A DNA stretch of 64,000 nt from Macrostomum hystrix (taxonomy: Eukaryota; Platyhelminthes; Macrostomidae), in NCBI GenBank assembly GCA_950097015.1, contig CATNEN010000003.1, positions 2,061,501-2,125,500 of the forward strand. The letters are read 5' to 3'. The first letter of the stretch is position 1. Each line of letters opens with the position of its first letter. Below, one piece after another: positions 22,165 through 32,294 of this stretch. The notes beneath the pieces are model-generated. The model worked only from the letters and a program-made list of their open reading frames with translations, was not told where the DNA came from and did not search any database. Made by a program: the position numbers and the translations under genes.

Positions 22165-23375
22165 TGAGTGAGTGAGGGAGAGTGAGAGTGAATAGAGTTA
22201 GAGGGAGAGTGAGTGAGGGAGAGTGAGAGAGAATAGAGTTAGAGGGAGAGTGAGTGAGGGAGAGTGAGAGTGAATAGAGTTAGAGGGAGAGTGAGTGAGG
22301 GAGAGTGAGAGTGAATAGAGTTAGATGGAGAGTGAGTGAGGGAGAGTGAGAGAGAATAGAGTTAGAGGGAGAGTGAGTGAGGGAGAGTGAGAGTGAATAG
22401 AGTTAGAGGGAGAGTAAGTGAGGGAGAGTGAGAGTGAATAGAGTTAGATGGAGAGTGAGTGAGGGAGAGTGAGAGAGAATAGAGTTAGAGGGAGAGTGAG
22501 TGAGGGAGAGTGAGAGAGAATAGAGTTAGAGGGAGAGTGAGTGAGAGAGAGTGAGAGAGAATAGAGTTAGAGGGAGAGTGAGTGAGAGAGAGTGAGAGAG
22601 AATAGAGTTAGAGGGAGAGTGAGTGAGGGAGAGTGAGAGAGAATAGAGTTAGAGGGAGAGTGAGTGAGGGAGAGTGAGAGAGAATAGAGTTAGAGGGAGA
22701 GTGAGTGAGGGAGAGTGAGAGAGAATAGAGTTAGAGGGAGAGTGAGTGAGGGAGAGTGAGAGAGAATAGAGTTAGAGGGAGAGTGAGTGAGAGAGAGTGA
22801 GAGAGAATAGAGTTAGAGGGAGAGTGAGTGAGGGAGAGTGAGAGAGAATAGAGTTAGAGGGAGAGTGAGTGAGGGAGAGTGAGAGAGAATAGAGTTAGAG
22901 GGAGAGTGAGTGAGGGAGAGTGAGAGAGAATAGAGTTAGAGGGAGAGTGAGTGAGGGAGAGTGAGAGAGAATAGAGTTAGAGGGAGAGTGAGTGAGAGAG
23001 AGTGAGAGAGAATAGAGTTAGAGGGAGAGTGAGTGAGAGAGAGTGAGAGAGAATAGAGTTAGAGGGAGAGTGAGTGAGAGAGAGTGAGAGAGAATAGAGT
23101 TAGAGGGAGAGTGAGTGAGAGAGAGTGAGAGAGAATAGAGTTAGAGGGAGAGTGAGTGAGGGAGAGTGAGAGAGAATAGAGTTAGAGGGAGAGTGAGTAA
23201 GGGAGAGTGAGAGAGAATAGAGTTAGAGGGAGAGTGAGTGAGGGAGAGTGAGAGAGAATAGAGTTAGAGGGAGAGTGAGTAAGGGAGAGTGAGTGAGAGA
23301 GAGTGAGAGAGAATAGAGTTAGAGGGAGAGTGAGTAAGGGAGAGTGAGAGAGAATAGAGTTAGAGGGAGAGTGAG
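22165..23375. repeat. 41-bp GA-rich minisatellite, about 30 copies
   Basis: The unit is AGAGGGAGAGTGAGTGAGGG followed by AGAGTGAGAGAGAATAGAGTT, 41 bases, with GGGAGAG/AGAGAG variants. It is very uniform, suggesting recent expansion. Confidence 0.96.
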
Positions 23376-24097
23376 CGGGTGAATGAAAGTCATTATGAAA
23401 ACTGGATCCATTAAATTCCAATTTTGTTTGTCCTGTTTCTTAGAAACTTTGCTTGACAATAATCGCACATTGAGATTGTGTTTTAGCTTTTATCAATTCG
23501 TGACAATGCGGATATTTTTGGTCAACATGTCAATCTAAAATTCGAAGTTTTTTTGTGTGCTACCGGATAATCTGTTGCGGCAGGCTACGTGTTTCAGAGC
23601 CAGGTCATAAGTTGAAGTGTATATTCTATAATGAAACCCCTTTGACATTTATTTCGATAAGCTAAGTATGTCGCCGCAGTAAGTTGTCAGTCAAATATTT
23701 TCAACCCCGTTCCGTTCCAATGTCGATTGTCATTCGTCAGCGGCATGGTAATCTCCCCTTCAATCACTTGGAGCTAAGAGAAGGTCCACGGTCATGAATA
23801 AAAAATAACTGCCCCGCTAAAGCCGCTGACGGGATAAAACAGCAAAAGTGAAGTACACTTTAAAGAGATAAAAAACACAAGCAATGCACTGTCTAAGAAA
23901 GAAGTAAGTTCCTTTAACAAATGGATTGATCGACTGATTTTTCATTAAATTGTAAACAAATAATAAATCTGCGTGTTAGAAAGTTTTAGCCAATGCAAGA
24001 CTATTTTAGGCAAGAATGATTGACAGCTGTACGATTCTTAGGCTGTTATTCTAGCTGTACAAAACAAGCTACCAATGCTGTCAAAGATTACAGTCAG
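23376..24097. other. No gene recognised
   Basis: Unique, AT-rich sequence. No supported feature. Confidence 0.4.
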
Positions 24098-25080
24098 GTT
24101 AGACAGGGCCTCAAACTGTTAGACAGGGACTAAATCTGTTAGACAGGGCCTCAATCTGTTAGACAGGGCCTCAACCTGTTAGACAAAGCCTCAACCTGTT
24201 ATACAGGGCCTCAACATGTTAGACAAAGTCTCAAACTGTTAGACAGGGCCTCAACCTGTTAGACAGGGCCTCAAATTGTTAGACAGGGCCTCAACCTGTT
24301 AGACAGAGGTTCAAACTGTTAGACAGAGGCTCAAACTGTTAGACAAAGCCTCAACCTGTTAGACAGGGCCTCAACCTGTTAGACAAAGCCTCAACCTGTT
24401 ATACAGGGCCTCAACATGTTAGACAAAGTCTCAAACTGTTAGACAGGGCCTCAACCTGTTAGACAGGGCCTCAACCTGTTAGACAGGGCCTCAACCTGTT
24501 AGACAGGGCCTCAAATTGTTAGACAGGGCTTCAACCTGTTAGACAGGGCCTCAACCTGTTCGACAGGGCCTCGACCTGTTAGACAGGGCCTCGACCTGTT
24601 AGACAGAGGCTCAAACTGTTAGACAGAGGCTCAAACTGTTAGACAGAGCCTCAATCTGTTAGACAGAGCCTTAATCTATTAGACAGGGCCTCAACCTGTT
24701 AGACAGGGCCTCAAATTGTTAGACAGGGCTTCAACCTGTTAGACAGGGCCTCAACCTGTTCGACAGGGCCTCAACCTGTTAGACAGAGGCTCAAACTGTT
24801 AGACAGAGCCTCAATCTGTTAGACAGAGCCTTAATCTATTAGACAGGGCCTCAACCTGTTAGACAGGGCCTCAAATTGTTAGACAGGGCTTCAACCTGTT
24901 AGACAGGGCCTCAACCTGTTCGACAGGGCCTCAACCTGTTAGACAGAGGCTCAAACTGTTAGACAGAGCCTCAATCTGTTAGACAGAGCCTTAATCTATT
25001 AGACAGGGCCTCAACCTGTTAGACAGGGCCTCAAATTGTTAGACAGAGGCTCAACCTGTTAGACAGGGCCTCAACCTATT
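24098..25080. repeat. 20-bp minisatellite (TGTTAGACAGGGCCTCAACC), about 49 copies
   Basis: The period is exactly 20 bases through the whole array with essentially no indels. Substitutions (AAA for GGG, AGGC for GGCC) are shared by blocks of units. A block of roughly 160-180 bases repeats at about 24640-25040. Confidence 0.97.
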
Positions 25081-25083
25081 TGA

Positions 25084-25224
25084 CATACCTGTTCGAGAGG
25101 GTCTCACAAACCATCTGTCCACAGCGAGACTGTCCATCAAGAGAATGCTTTCGCAAGAGCAGATCGTCTGTTTGATCACAGAGACAGATGATGAGGTGTC
25201 CCAACAGCTGCTGGCTGCAAAACG
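25084..25224 (+). CDS. Possible orphan coding exon
   Basis: Just after the 20-bp array a frame reads REGLTNHLSTARLSIKRM then LSQEQIVCLITETDDEVSQQ, ending LLAAKR at a GT (AAAC|GTAACA at about 25225). The helix-like, charged sequence looks like protein and is bounded by a candidate donor. I see neither a matching acceptor nor other exons, and do not recognise the family. It may be chance or a remnant. Confidence 0.25.
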
Positions 25225-25545
25225 TAACAATAATTCTTTAATTTTCTTGTTTGCCATTCGGGCGAGCATTGTGGATTGGACTGGACCTTTCTGGCTCTGT
25301 CACTGGGCAGGTCATATGGAACAATAGGCTACTTACATGTTTACACACTGATTGAATACAGTTCTGACAGCTTTTGTTTAAGCAGGGGTGATAAACACTA
25401 CCCTGTCTCTTTTTCTGTTCTCTCTCTTCTGTGAGCTCAAGACTAGTGGGAGCTCACCTCCCCCCTACGCTTAGAAGCACACACCCCTTTTTCTACGCTA
25501 AGTAGCTACCAACTAGAAAAAGACCATGAGGTCGTAGATTCTCGG

Positions 25546-25557
25546 TATATTTAAATA
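25546..25557 (+). promoter_or_regulatory. Candidate TATA box
   Basis: TATATTTAAATA lies about 92 bases upstream of an ATG at 25649 that starts a very short reading frame ending in a splice donor. It may drive an alternative first exon. Confidence 0.35.
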
Positions 25558-25648
25558 CACAACATTGTTTGTAAAAATATAGAAACGATTTCTTTTCGCC
25601 GAATTCGAGTGAATCAATTTTTATAACCTGTCAATCAATTAGCGCACA

Positions 25649-25668
25649 ATGACACAGCCGAGACGAAG
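25649..25668 (+). CDS. Candidate alternative first exon (MTQPRR)
   Basis: ATG ACA CAG CCG AGA CGA AG is followed by GTAAAA. It ends in phase 2, the phase needed by glutaminase exon 2 at 34534, and like that gene's first exon it would end in Arg at the junction. It lies 6.6 kb upstream of the main first exon, so linkage is conjecture. It could belong to an unrelated gene or to none. Confidence 0.25.
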
Positions 25669-25725
25669 GTAAAATTTCTTGGGTTAAATTTTCATCTTTT
25701 AAAATGAGTCTATCCACTTTTTCCT

Positions 25726-26470
25726 CTCACCATCCATCGACAACTCTCACACCCTCCATCGGCAACTCTCACACCCTCCATCGATAACTCTCACACCCTC
25801 CATCGATAACTCTCGCTCTCCATCGACAACTCTCTCACCCTCCATCGACAACTCTCACACCATCCATCGACAACTCTCACACCATCCATCGACAACTCTC
25901 ACACCCTCTATCGACAACTCTCTCACACCCTCCATCGACAACTCTCACACCCTCCATCGACAACTCTCACACCATCCATCGACAACTCTCACACCCTCCA
26001 TCGACAACTCTCACACCCTCCATCGACAACTCTCACACCATCCATCGACAACTCTCACACCCTCTATCGATAACTCTCGCTCTCCATCGACAACTCTCAC
26101 ACCCTCCATCGATAACTCTCACACCCTCCATCGATAACTCTCACACCCTCTATCGATAACTCTCGCTCTCCATCGACAACTCTCTCACCCTCCATCGACA
26201 ACTCTCACACCATCCATCGACAACTCTCACACCCTCCATCGACAACTCTCTCACCCTCCATCGACAACTCTCACTCTCCATCGACAAATCTCACAATCGA
26301 TTGACAACTCTCACACCCTCCATTGACAACTCTCACACCCTCCATTGACAACTCTCACACTCCATCGACAAATCTCACAATCGATTGACAACTCTCACAC
26401 CCTCCATTGACAACTCTCACACCCTCCATTGACAACTCTCACACCCTCCATTGACAACTCTCACACCCTT
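25726..26470. repeat. 22-bp minisatellite (CCATCGACAACTCTCACACCCT), array 1
   Basis: About 34 units with CTCTCACC and CTCGCTCT length variants. The same unit makes a second array at 30695-31600, on the far side of the pentanucleotide block. Confidence 0.95.
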
Positions 26471-27436
26471 TCAACCCTGAAGTTTCTCTAATCATACGGA
26501 CACTCAACCACAGAATTTTTCTGCAGAAGATGACAAACCAAATCATTTTTTCATCAAACAAAAACTTTTGCTTCTCTGGAATCTTATACTTATATCACAA
26601 TTCAAAATAACCTGGCCCTCTTTTGCCTAACAGAACATCTACTGTAAAAACAAGAAAATGTCAAACTAAATAAATCAAAGCAGACATACCGCAACTTTCT
26701 GCCCTGAATGCAAAAATTAAATAACTTTCTTTTCAAGCATTTGCCATCAAGGGACTGTGAAGGGTAAGCTTTGGCATTTTCGATTCTTAAAAATTAAGAT
26801 TGAATCTCGCCAGTGCCCAATCTGAAATCTAGAAGTTTGAATAAGTTTTTTCCGTGTAGCTTGATTTCAAACAGAAGCAGTTGTGCCTTTTAGATCACTG
26901 CTTCAATTTTTCTGCTGTCACTAGACAATGGACGCATAGGATACTTCCTGATTTCCTAGTTTCAGAAGTTTCAGTAGTTTAAGCCTGAAGTGTCAATGGG
27001 TTCCTCCTGAAGTGTTCCTGAATTTTTTTAATTAACAAAAAAACGCGCATTGCTTTTTGTAGGAAAAATCAAGAAATAAGAGAACACACACACAAGAATA
27101 ATTTTGTAGCAAATACTAACTCACTCCAAGTACAAAATATTACTTCTCTCACTCAATAAACTAAGCTGAGTGTACAGTTGAACTCGATTTTTTCTATGCT
27201 GAAAAAACGCATATATTTCAGACTTGAAATAAAAACTTTTGCTTTGAATGAATGCAGCCCTTACCTAGAACTCATATTTAACTTAAAATAGTCGTATATT
27301 TCATTGCTACCGATTCATTTATTTCGTTTTCGACTTTTATAGATAGTAAAATAAGCAAAACTGATTTTTTAGTCCATTGAATTTACGAGTACATTTTCCC
27401 TTCAATGCAGCAGCAAAAAATATTTCTCTTTCAACT
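26471..27436. other. No gene recognised
   Basis: Unique, AT-rich sequence of about 960 bases with no ORF or RNA gene that I can support. Confidence 0.45.
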
Positions 27437-29800
27437 ACTTCTCTCCTCTCCTCTCCTCTCCTCTGCTCTCCTCTCCTCTGCTCTCCTCTCCTCTCCTCTC
27501 CTCTCCTCTCCTCTCCTCTCCTCTCCTCTCCTCTCCTCTCCTCTCCTCTCCTCTCCTCTCCTCTCCTCTCCTCTCCTCTCCTCTCCTCTCCTCTCCTCTC
27601 CTCTCCTCTCCTCTCCTCTCCTCTCGTCTCCTCTCCTCTGCTCTCCTCTCCTCTCCTCTCCTCTCCTCTCCTCTCCTCTCCTCTGCTCTCCTCTCCTCTC
27701 CTCTCCTCTCCTACCCTCTCCTCTCCTCTCCTCTCCTCTCCTCTCCTCTCCTCTCCTCTCCTCTCCTCTCCTCTCCTCTGCTCTCCTCTCCTCTCCTCTC
27801 CTCTCCTCTCCTCTGCTCTCCTCTCCTCTGCTCTCCTCTCCTCTCCTCTCCTCTCCTCTCCTCTCCTCTGCTCTCCTCTCCTCTCCTCTCCTCTCCTCTC
27901 CTCTCCTCTCCTCTCCTCTCCTCTCCTCTCCTCTCCTCTCCTCTCCTCTCCTCTCCTCTCCTCTCCTCTCCTCTCCTCTCCTCTGCTCTTCTCTCCTCTC
28001 CTCTGCTCTCCTCTCCTCTCCTCTCCTCTCCTCTCCTCTCCTCTCCTCTCCTCTCCTCTCCTCTCCTCTCCTCTCCTCTCCTCTCCTCTCCTCTATTCTC
28101 CTCTCCTCTGTTCTTCTCTCCTCTCCACTCCTCCTCTCTCTCCTCTCCTCTCCTCTCCTCTGCTCTTCTCTCCTCTCCACTCCTCCTCTCTCTCCTCTCC
28201 TCTCCTCTCCTCTCCTCTGCTCTCCTCTCCTCTATTCTCCTCTCCTCTGTTCTTCTCTCCTCTCCACTCCTCCTCTCTCTCCTCTCCTCTCCTCTCCTCT
28301 TCTCTCCTCTCCTCTCCTCTCCTCTCCACTCCTCCTCTCTCTCCTCTCCTCTCCTCTCCTCTCCTCTGCTCTCCTCTCCTCTATTCTCCTCTCCTCTGTT
28401 CTTCTCTCCTCTCCACTCCTCCTCTCTCTCCTCTCCTCTCCTCTCCTCTTCTCTCCTCTCCTCTCCTCTCCTCTCCACTCCTCCTCTCTCTCCTCTCCTC
28501 TCCTCTCCTCTCCTCTGCTCTCCTCTCCTCTATTCTCCTCTCCTCTGTTCTTCTCTCCTCTCCACTCCTCCTCTCTCTCCTCTCCTCTCCTCTCCTCTTC
28601 TCTCCTCTCCTCTCCTCTCCTCTCCTCTCCTCTCCTCTCCTCTCCTCTCCTCTGCTCTCCTCTCCTCTCCTCTGCTCTCCTCTCCTCTCCTCTCCTCTCC
28701 TCTCCTCTGCTCTCCTCTCCTCTCCTCTCCTCTCCTCTCCTCTCCTCTCCTCTCCTCTCCTCTCCTCTCCTCTCCTCTCCTCTCCTCTCCTCTCCTCTCC
28801 TCTCCTCTCCTCTCCTCTCCACTCCTCCTCTCTCTCCTCTCCTCTCCTCTCCTCTCCTCTGCTCTCCTCTCCTCTATTCTCCTCTCCTCTGTTCTTCTCT
28901 CCTCTCCACTCCTCCTCTCTCTCCTCTCCTCTCCTCTCCTCTTCTCTCCTCTCCTCTCCTCTCCTCTCCTCTCCTCTCCTCTCCTCTCCTCTCCTCTGCT
29001 CTCCTCTCCTCTCCTCTGCTCTCCTCTCCTCTCCTCTCCTCTCCTCTCCTCTCCTCTCCTCTGCTCTCCTCTCCTCTCCTCTCCTCTCCTCTCCTCTCCT
29101 CTCCTCTCCTCTCCTCTCCTCTCCTCTCCTCTCCTCTCCTCTCCTCTCCTCTCCTCTCCTCTCCTCTCCTCTCCTCTCCTCTCCTCTGCTCTTCTCTCCT
29201 CTCCTCTGCTCTCCTCTCCTCTCCTCTGCTCTCCTCTCCTCTCCTCTCCTCTGCTCTTCTCTCCTCTCCACTCCTCCTCTCTCTCCTCTCCTCTCCTCTC
29301 CTCTCCTCTGCTCTCCTCTCCTCTATTCTCCTCTCCTCTGTTCTTCTCTCCTCTCCACTCCTCCTCTCTCTCCTCTCCTCTCCTCTCCTCTTCTCTCCTC
29401 TCCTCTCCTCTCCTCTCCACTCCTCCTCTCTCTCCTCTCCTCTCCTCTCCTCTCCTCTGCTCTCCTCTCCTCTATTCTCCTCTCCTCTGTTCTTCTCTCC
29501 TCTCCACTCCTCCTCTCTCTCCTCTCCTCTCCTCTCCTCTTCTCTCCTCTCCTCTCCTCTCCTCTCCTCTCCTCTCCTCTCCTCTCCTCTCCTCTCCTCT
29601 CCTCTCCTCTGCTCTTCTCTCCTCTCCTCTGCTCTCCTCTCCTCTCCTCTCCTTTCCACTCCTCCTCTCTCTCCTCTCCTCTTCTCTCCTCTCCTCTCCT
29701 CTCCTTTCCACTCCTCCTCTCTCTCCTCTCCTCTCTTCTCCTCTCCTCTGCTCTTCTCTCCTCTCCACTCCTCCTCTCTCTCCTCTCCTTTCCTTTCCTC
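27437..29800. repeat. (CTCCT)n pentanucleotide array, about 2.4 kb, with higher-order structure
   Basis: Nearly pure CTCTC/CTCCT pyrimidine repeat. Marker variants (CTCTATTCTCC, CTGTTCTTCTC, CCACTCCTCCTC) recur together. The CTA inside CTCTATTC lies at 28093, 28232, 28381, 28530, 28874, 29323 and 29472, giving spacings of 139, 149, 149, 344, 449 and 149. The giant ORFs on both strands are repeat artefacts. Confidence 0.98.
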
Positions 29801-30694
29801 TCCTCTCCCTTCATCTCCTCTCCTGTCCCCACCTATTTTATCCTTTTCTTTTCTCTTTCCTCTTCTTCTTTTGGCGCAGAAAATATTAGCACACATTGTA
29901 GAGTCCATAGTTCTCTGTTTCCTTTATTGCTAACAATCTCTTACATCACTTTAAGAGCTTTTTTTGCTACCTAATCGTTGGTAGTAATTGATCCAGATTA
30001 ATAACTACCGTTAAGTGTTAATAAATAATTTTTTACGGCTTGTTATACTGTTCGTGCTCTATACTGTACTGTGCTCTATACTGTACTGTGCTCTATACTG
30101 TACTCTATACAGTGCTCTAACTGCATATTCGTAGTAAGCACTGGGTACCTCATCTCTGAATTCCCTAGCTTTCATACTGTCACTGGGAAGAAACCTGATT
30201 TCATTCATTAAGATCCCAGCATAGATTATAGTATTCGGGATTTTCTGTTTAAAAAGATCAGTGATAAACTGTGAGGCTAAATATGCAGATCCTTGATGAG
30301 TTTGATCTTCTTCTGTGAAAACGTATTATTGAATAAATCAAATCGTTAACGGAATTTACGGATATCAGGTGCTAAATTTCACTAAACTGAATTCTATCTA
30401 GATTAATAAATATAGTTCTTGATAATCCAAATTGAATCCCGGCTTTTTTATTCTAACTCTTGGTAATCCAGACACTAATCCAAACACTGATTGAAAAAAT
30501 CCCACTTTTGCTGATCCTGATGAGAATTTAGAAATTCTAAAACTCATTCTTAATGATCCCAACCTGAATACCGAAATCCCATTCTTGATGATTCTAACCA
30601 GAATACCGGAATCCCATTCTTGATGATCCCAACCAGAATCCGTTTTTTAATCCAATTCTTTTACAACCAGACTCTTAGGTTTTTTAATCCCAAG
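29801..30694. other. No gene; small 17-bp repeat
   Basis: Mostly unique, AT-rich sequence. At 30046-30120 CTCTATACTGTACTGTG is repeated about four times. Around 30580-30650 there are two copies of a TCCCATTCTTGATGAT motif. No gene is seen. Confidence 0.45.
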
Positions 30695-31600
30695 AGTCAC
30701 ACTTTCACACCCTCAATTAACAAATCTCACACCTTTCCATCGACAACTCTCACACCCACCATCGACAACTCTCACACCATCCATCGACAACTCTCACTCC
30801 CTCCATCGACAACTCTCACACCCTCCATCGACAACTCTCTCACCATCCACCGACAACTCTCTCACCCTCCATCGACAACTCTCACACCCTCCATCGACAA
30901 CTCTCACACCCTCCATCGACAACTCTCTCACCATCCATCGACAACTCTCTCACCCTCCATCGACAACTCTCACACCCTCCATCGACAACTCTCACACCCT
31001 CCATCGACAACTCTCTCACCCTCTATCGACAACTCTCTCACACCCTCCATCGACAACTCTCACACTCTCCATCGACAAATCCAACTCTCACACCCTCCAT
31101 CGACAACTCTCTCACCATCCATTGACAACTCTCTCACCCTCCATCGACAACTCTCACACCCTCCATCGACAACTCTCTCACCCTCAACCGACAACTCTCA
31201 CATCCTCCATCGACAACTCTCACACCCTCCATCGACAACTCTCTCACCCTCCATCGACAACTCTCTCACCCTCAACCGACAACTCTCACATCCTCCATCG
31301 ACAACTCTCACACCCTCCATCGACAACTCTCTCACCCTCCATCGACAACTCTCACACCCTCCATCGACAACTCTCTCACCCTCCATCGACAACTCTCTCA
31401 CCCTCAACCGACAACTCTCACATCCTCCATCGACAACTCTCACACCCTCCATCGACAACTCTCACACCCTCCATCGACAACTCTCTCACTCTCCATCGAC
31501 AAATCACACACTCGATTGACAACTCTCACACCCTCCATCGACAACTCTCACACCCTCCATCGACAACTCTCACACCCTCCATCGACAACTCTCACACCCT
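30695..31600. repeat. 22-bp minisatellite (CCATCGACAACTCTCACACCCT), array 2
   Basis: Same unit as 25726-26470, about 41 copies. A higher-order block containing CCCTCAACCGACAACTCTCA recurs three times at spacings of about 85 and 128 bases (31185, 31271, 31400). Confidence 0.95.
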
Positions 31601-32190
31601 TCCAAACCTGGAGTTTATTTCAACCCTTTTTAATCTCATTGTTTTACAACCAGACTCTTGGTTTTTAAATCCCATTATTGGTAGTCCTGACCAGACTCCT
31701 ACTTTAAAAAATCTTAATTACTTGGTAATCTTCGAATGATTACCATAAATTGCTACAACTTTTCTGGCTCTTAACTGGCTTTTAGTTTGACTTTGGACTT
31801 TTATAAGCTACAACTGGCAGTTAGGAAAATGTTTTGAGTGTACTATGTACTCACTTTCTCATCTATTGGGATGAGATCCCAATGAGATTGGGATTGGGAT
31901 CATATCCCGCCGGTGACAAAAAACCATCAGCTCAAAGTGGAGCCTTGGGGATTTAGACTGCAACTGGGGTATGAGGTTAAGGATTTAGGCCCAACCCAGC
32001 CACTCCCCTAAATTCCCCCACAACAAACCAAGTCTTTGCTGGCTGGCAATGGAAATCAAGGAAAATCGTGAGGGAGAGACAGAAAGAGAGAACAGTGAAG
32101 GAGAGACTGAACATTGGACTGTGGTCCAATGGGGACTGGTCGGTTTTGCGGCCGGGGGGCGGGTGCATTCCCCTTTACAATGCGCGCACA
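31601..32190. other. Upstream region of the glutaminase gene
   Basis: No ORF is supported. A purine-rich stretch at about 32065-32110 is followed by a GC-rich patch (CGGCCGGGGGGCGGG) at about 32148-32163, which could be a proximal promoter element. Confidence 0.35.
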
Positions 32191-32196
32191 CGAGAG

Positions 32197-32204
32197 TATA
32201 AATA
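32197..32204 (+). promoter_or_regulatory. TATA box of the glutaminase gene
   Basis: TATAAATA is followed 28 bases later by an initiator-like TCAGTT at 32225-32230. That gives a 5' UTR of about 68 bases before the ATG at 32295. Distances fit a focused RNA polymerase II promoter. Confidence 0.65.
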
Positions 32205-32294
32205 TGCTGCATATAGGAAATAAGTCAGTTCGTCAGTTGTTTATTTCAGCTACAAAATTCATATATTTAATTTGTTATTTATTTGGTCTGGGAA

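Noticed and set aside
24098-25080. CRISPR-like regular array
   Set aside because: The repeat is contiguous with no spacers, the context is eukaryotic, and there are no cas genes.
27377-29974. 865- and 842-codon open frames (Leu-Ser-Ser-Pro repeats) and several 250-340-codon Glu/Arg frames on the other strand
   Set aside because: They are translations of the (CTCCT)n pentanucleotide. Every frame of both strands is open except at sporadic marker variants, and there are no flanking exons.
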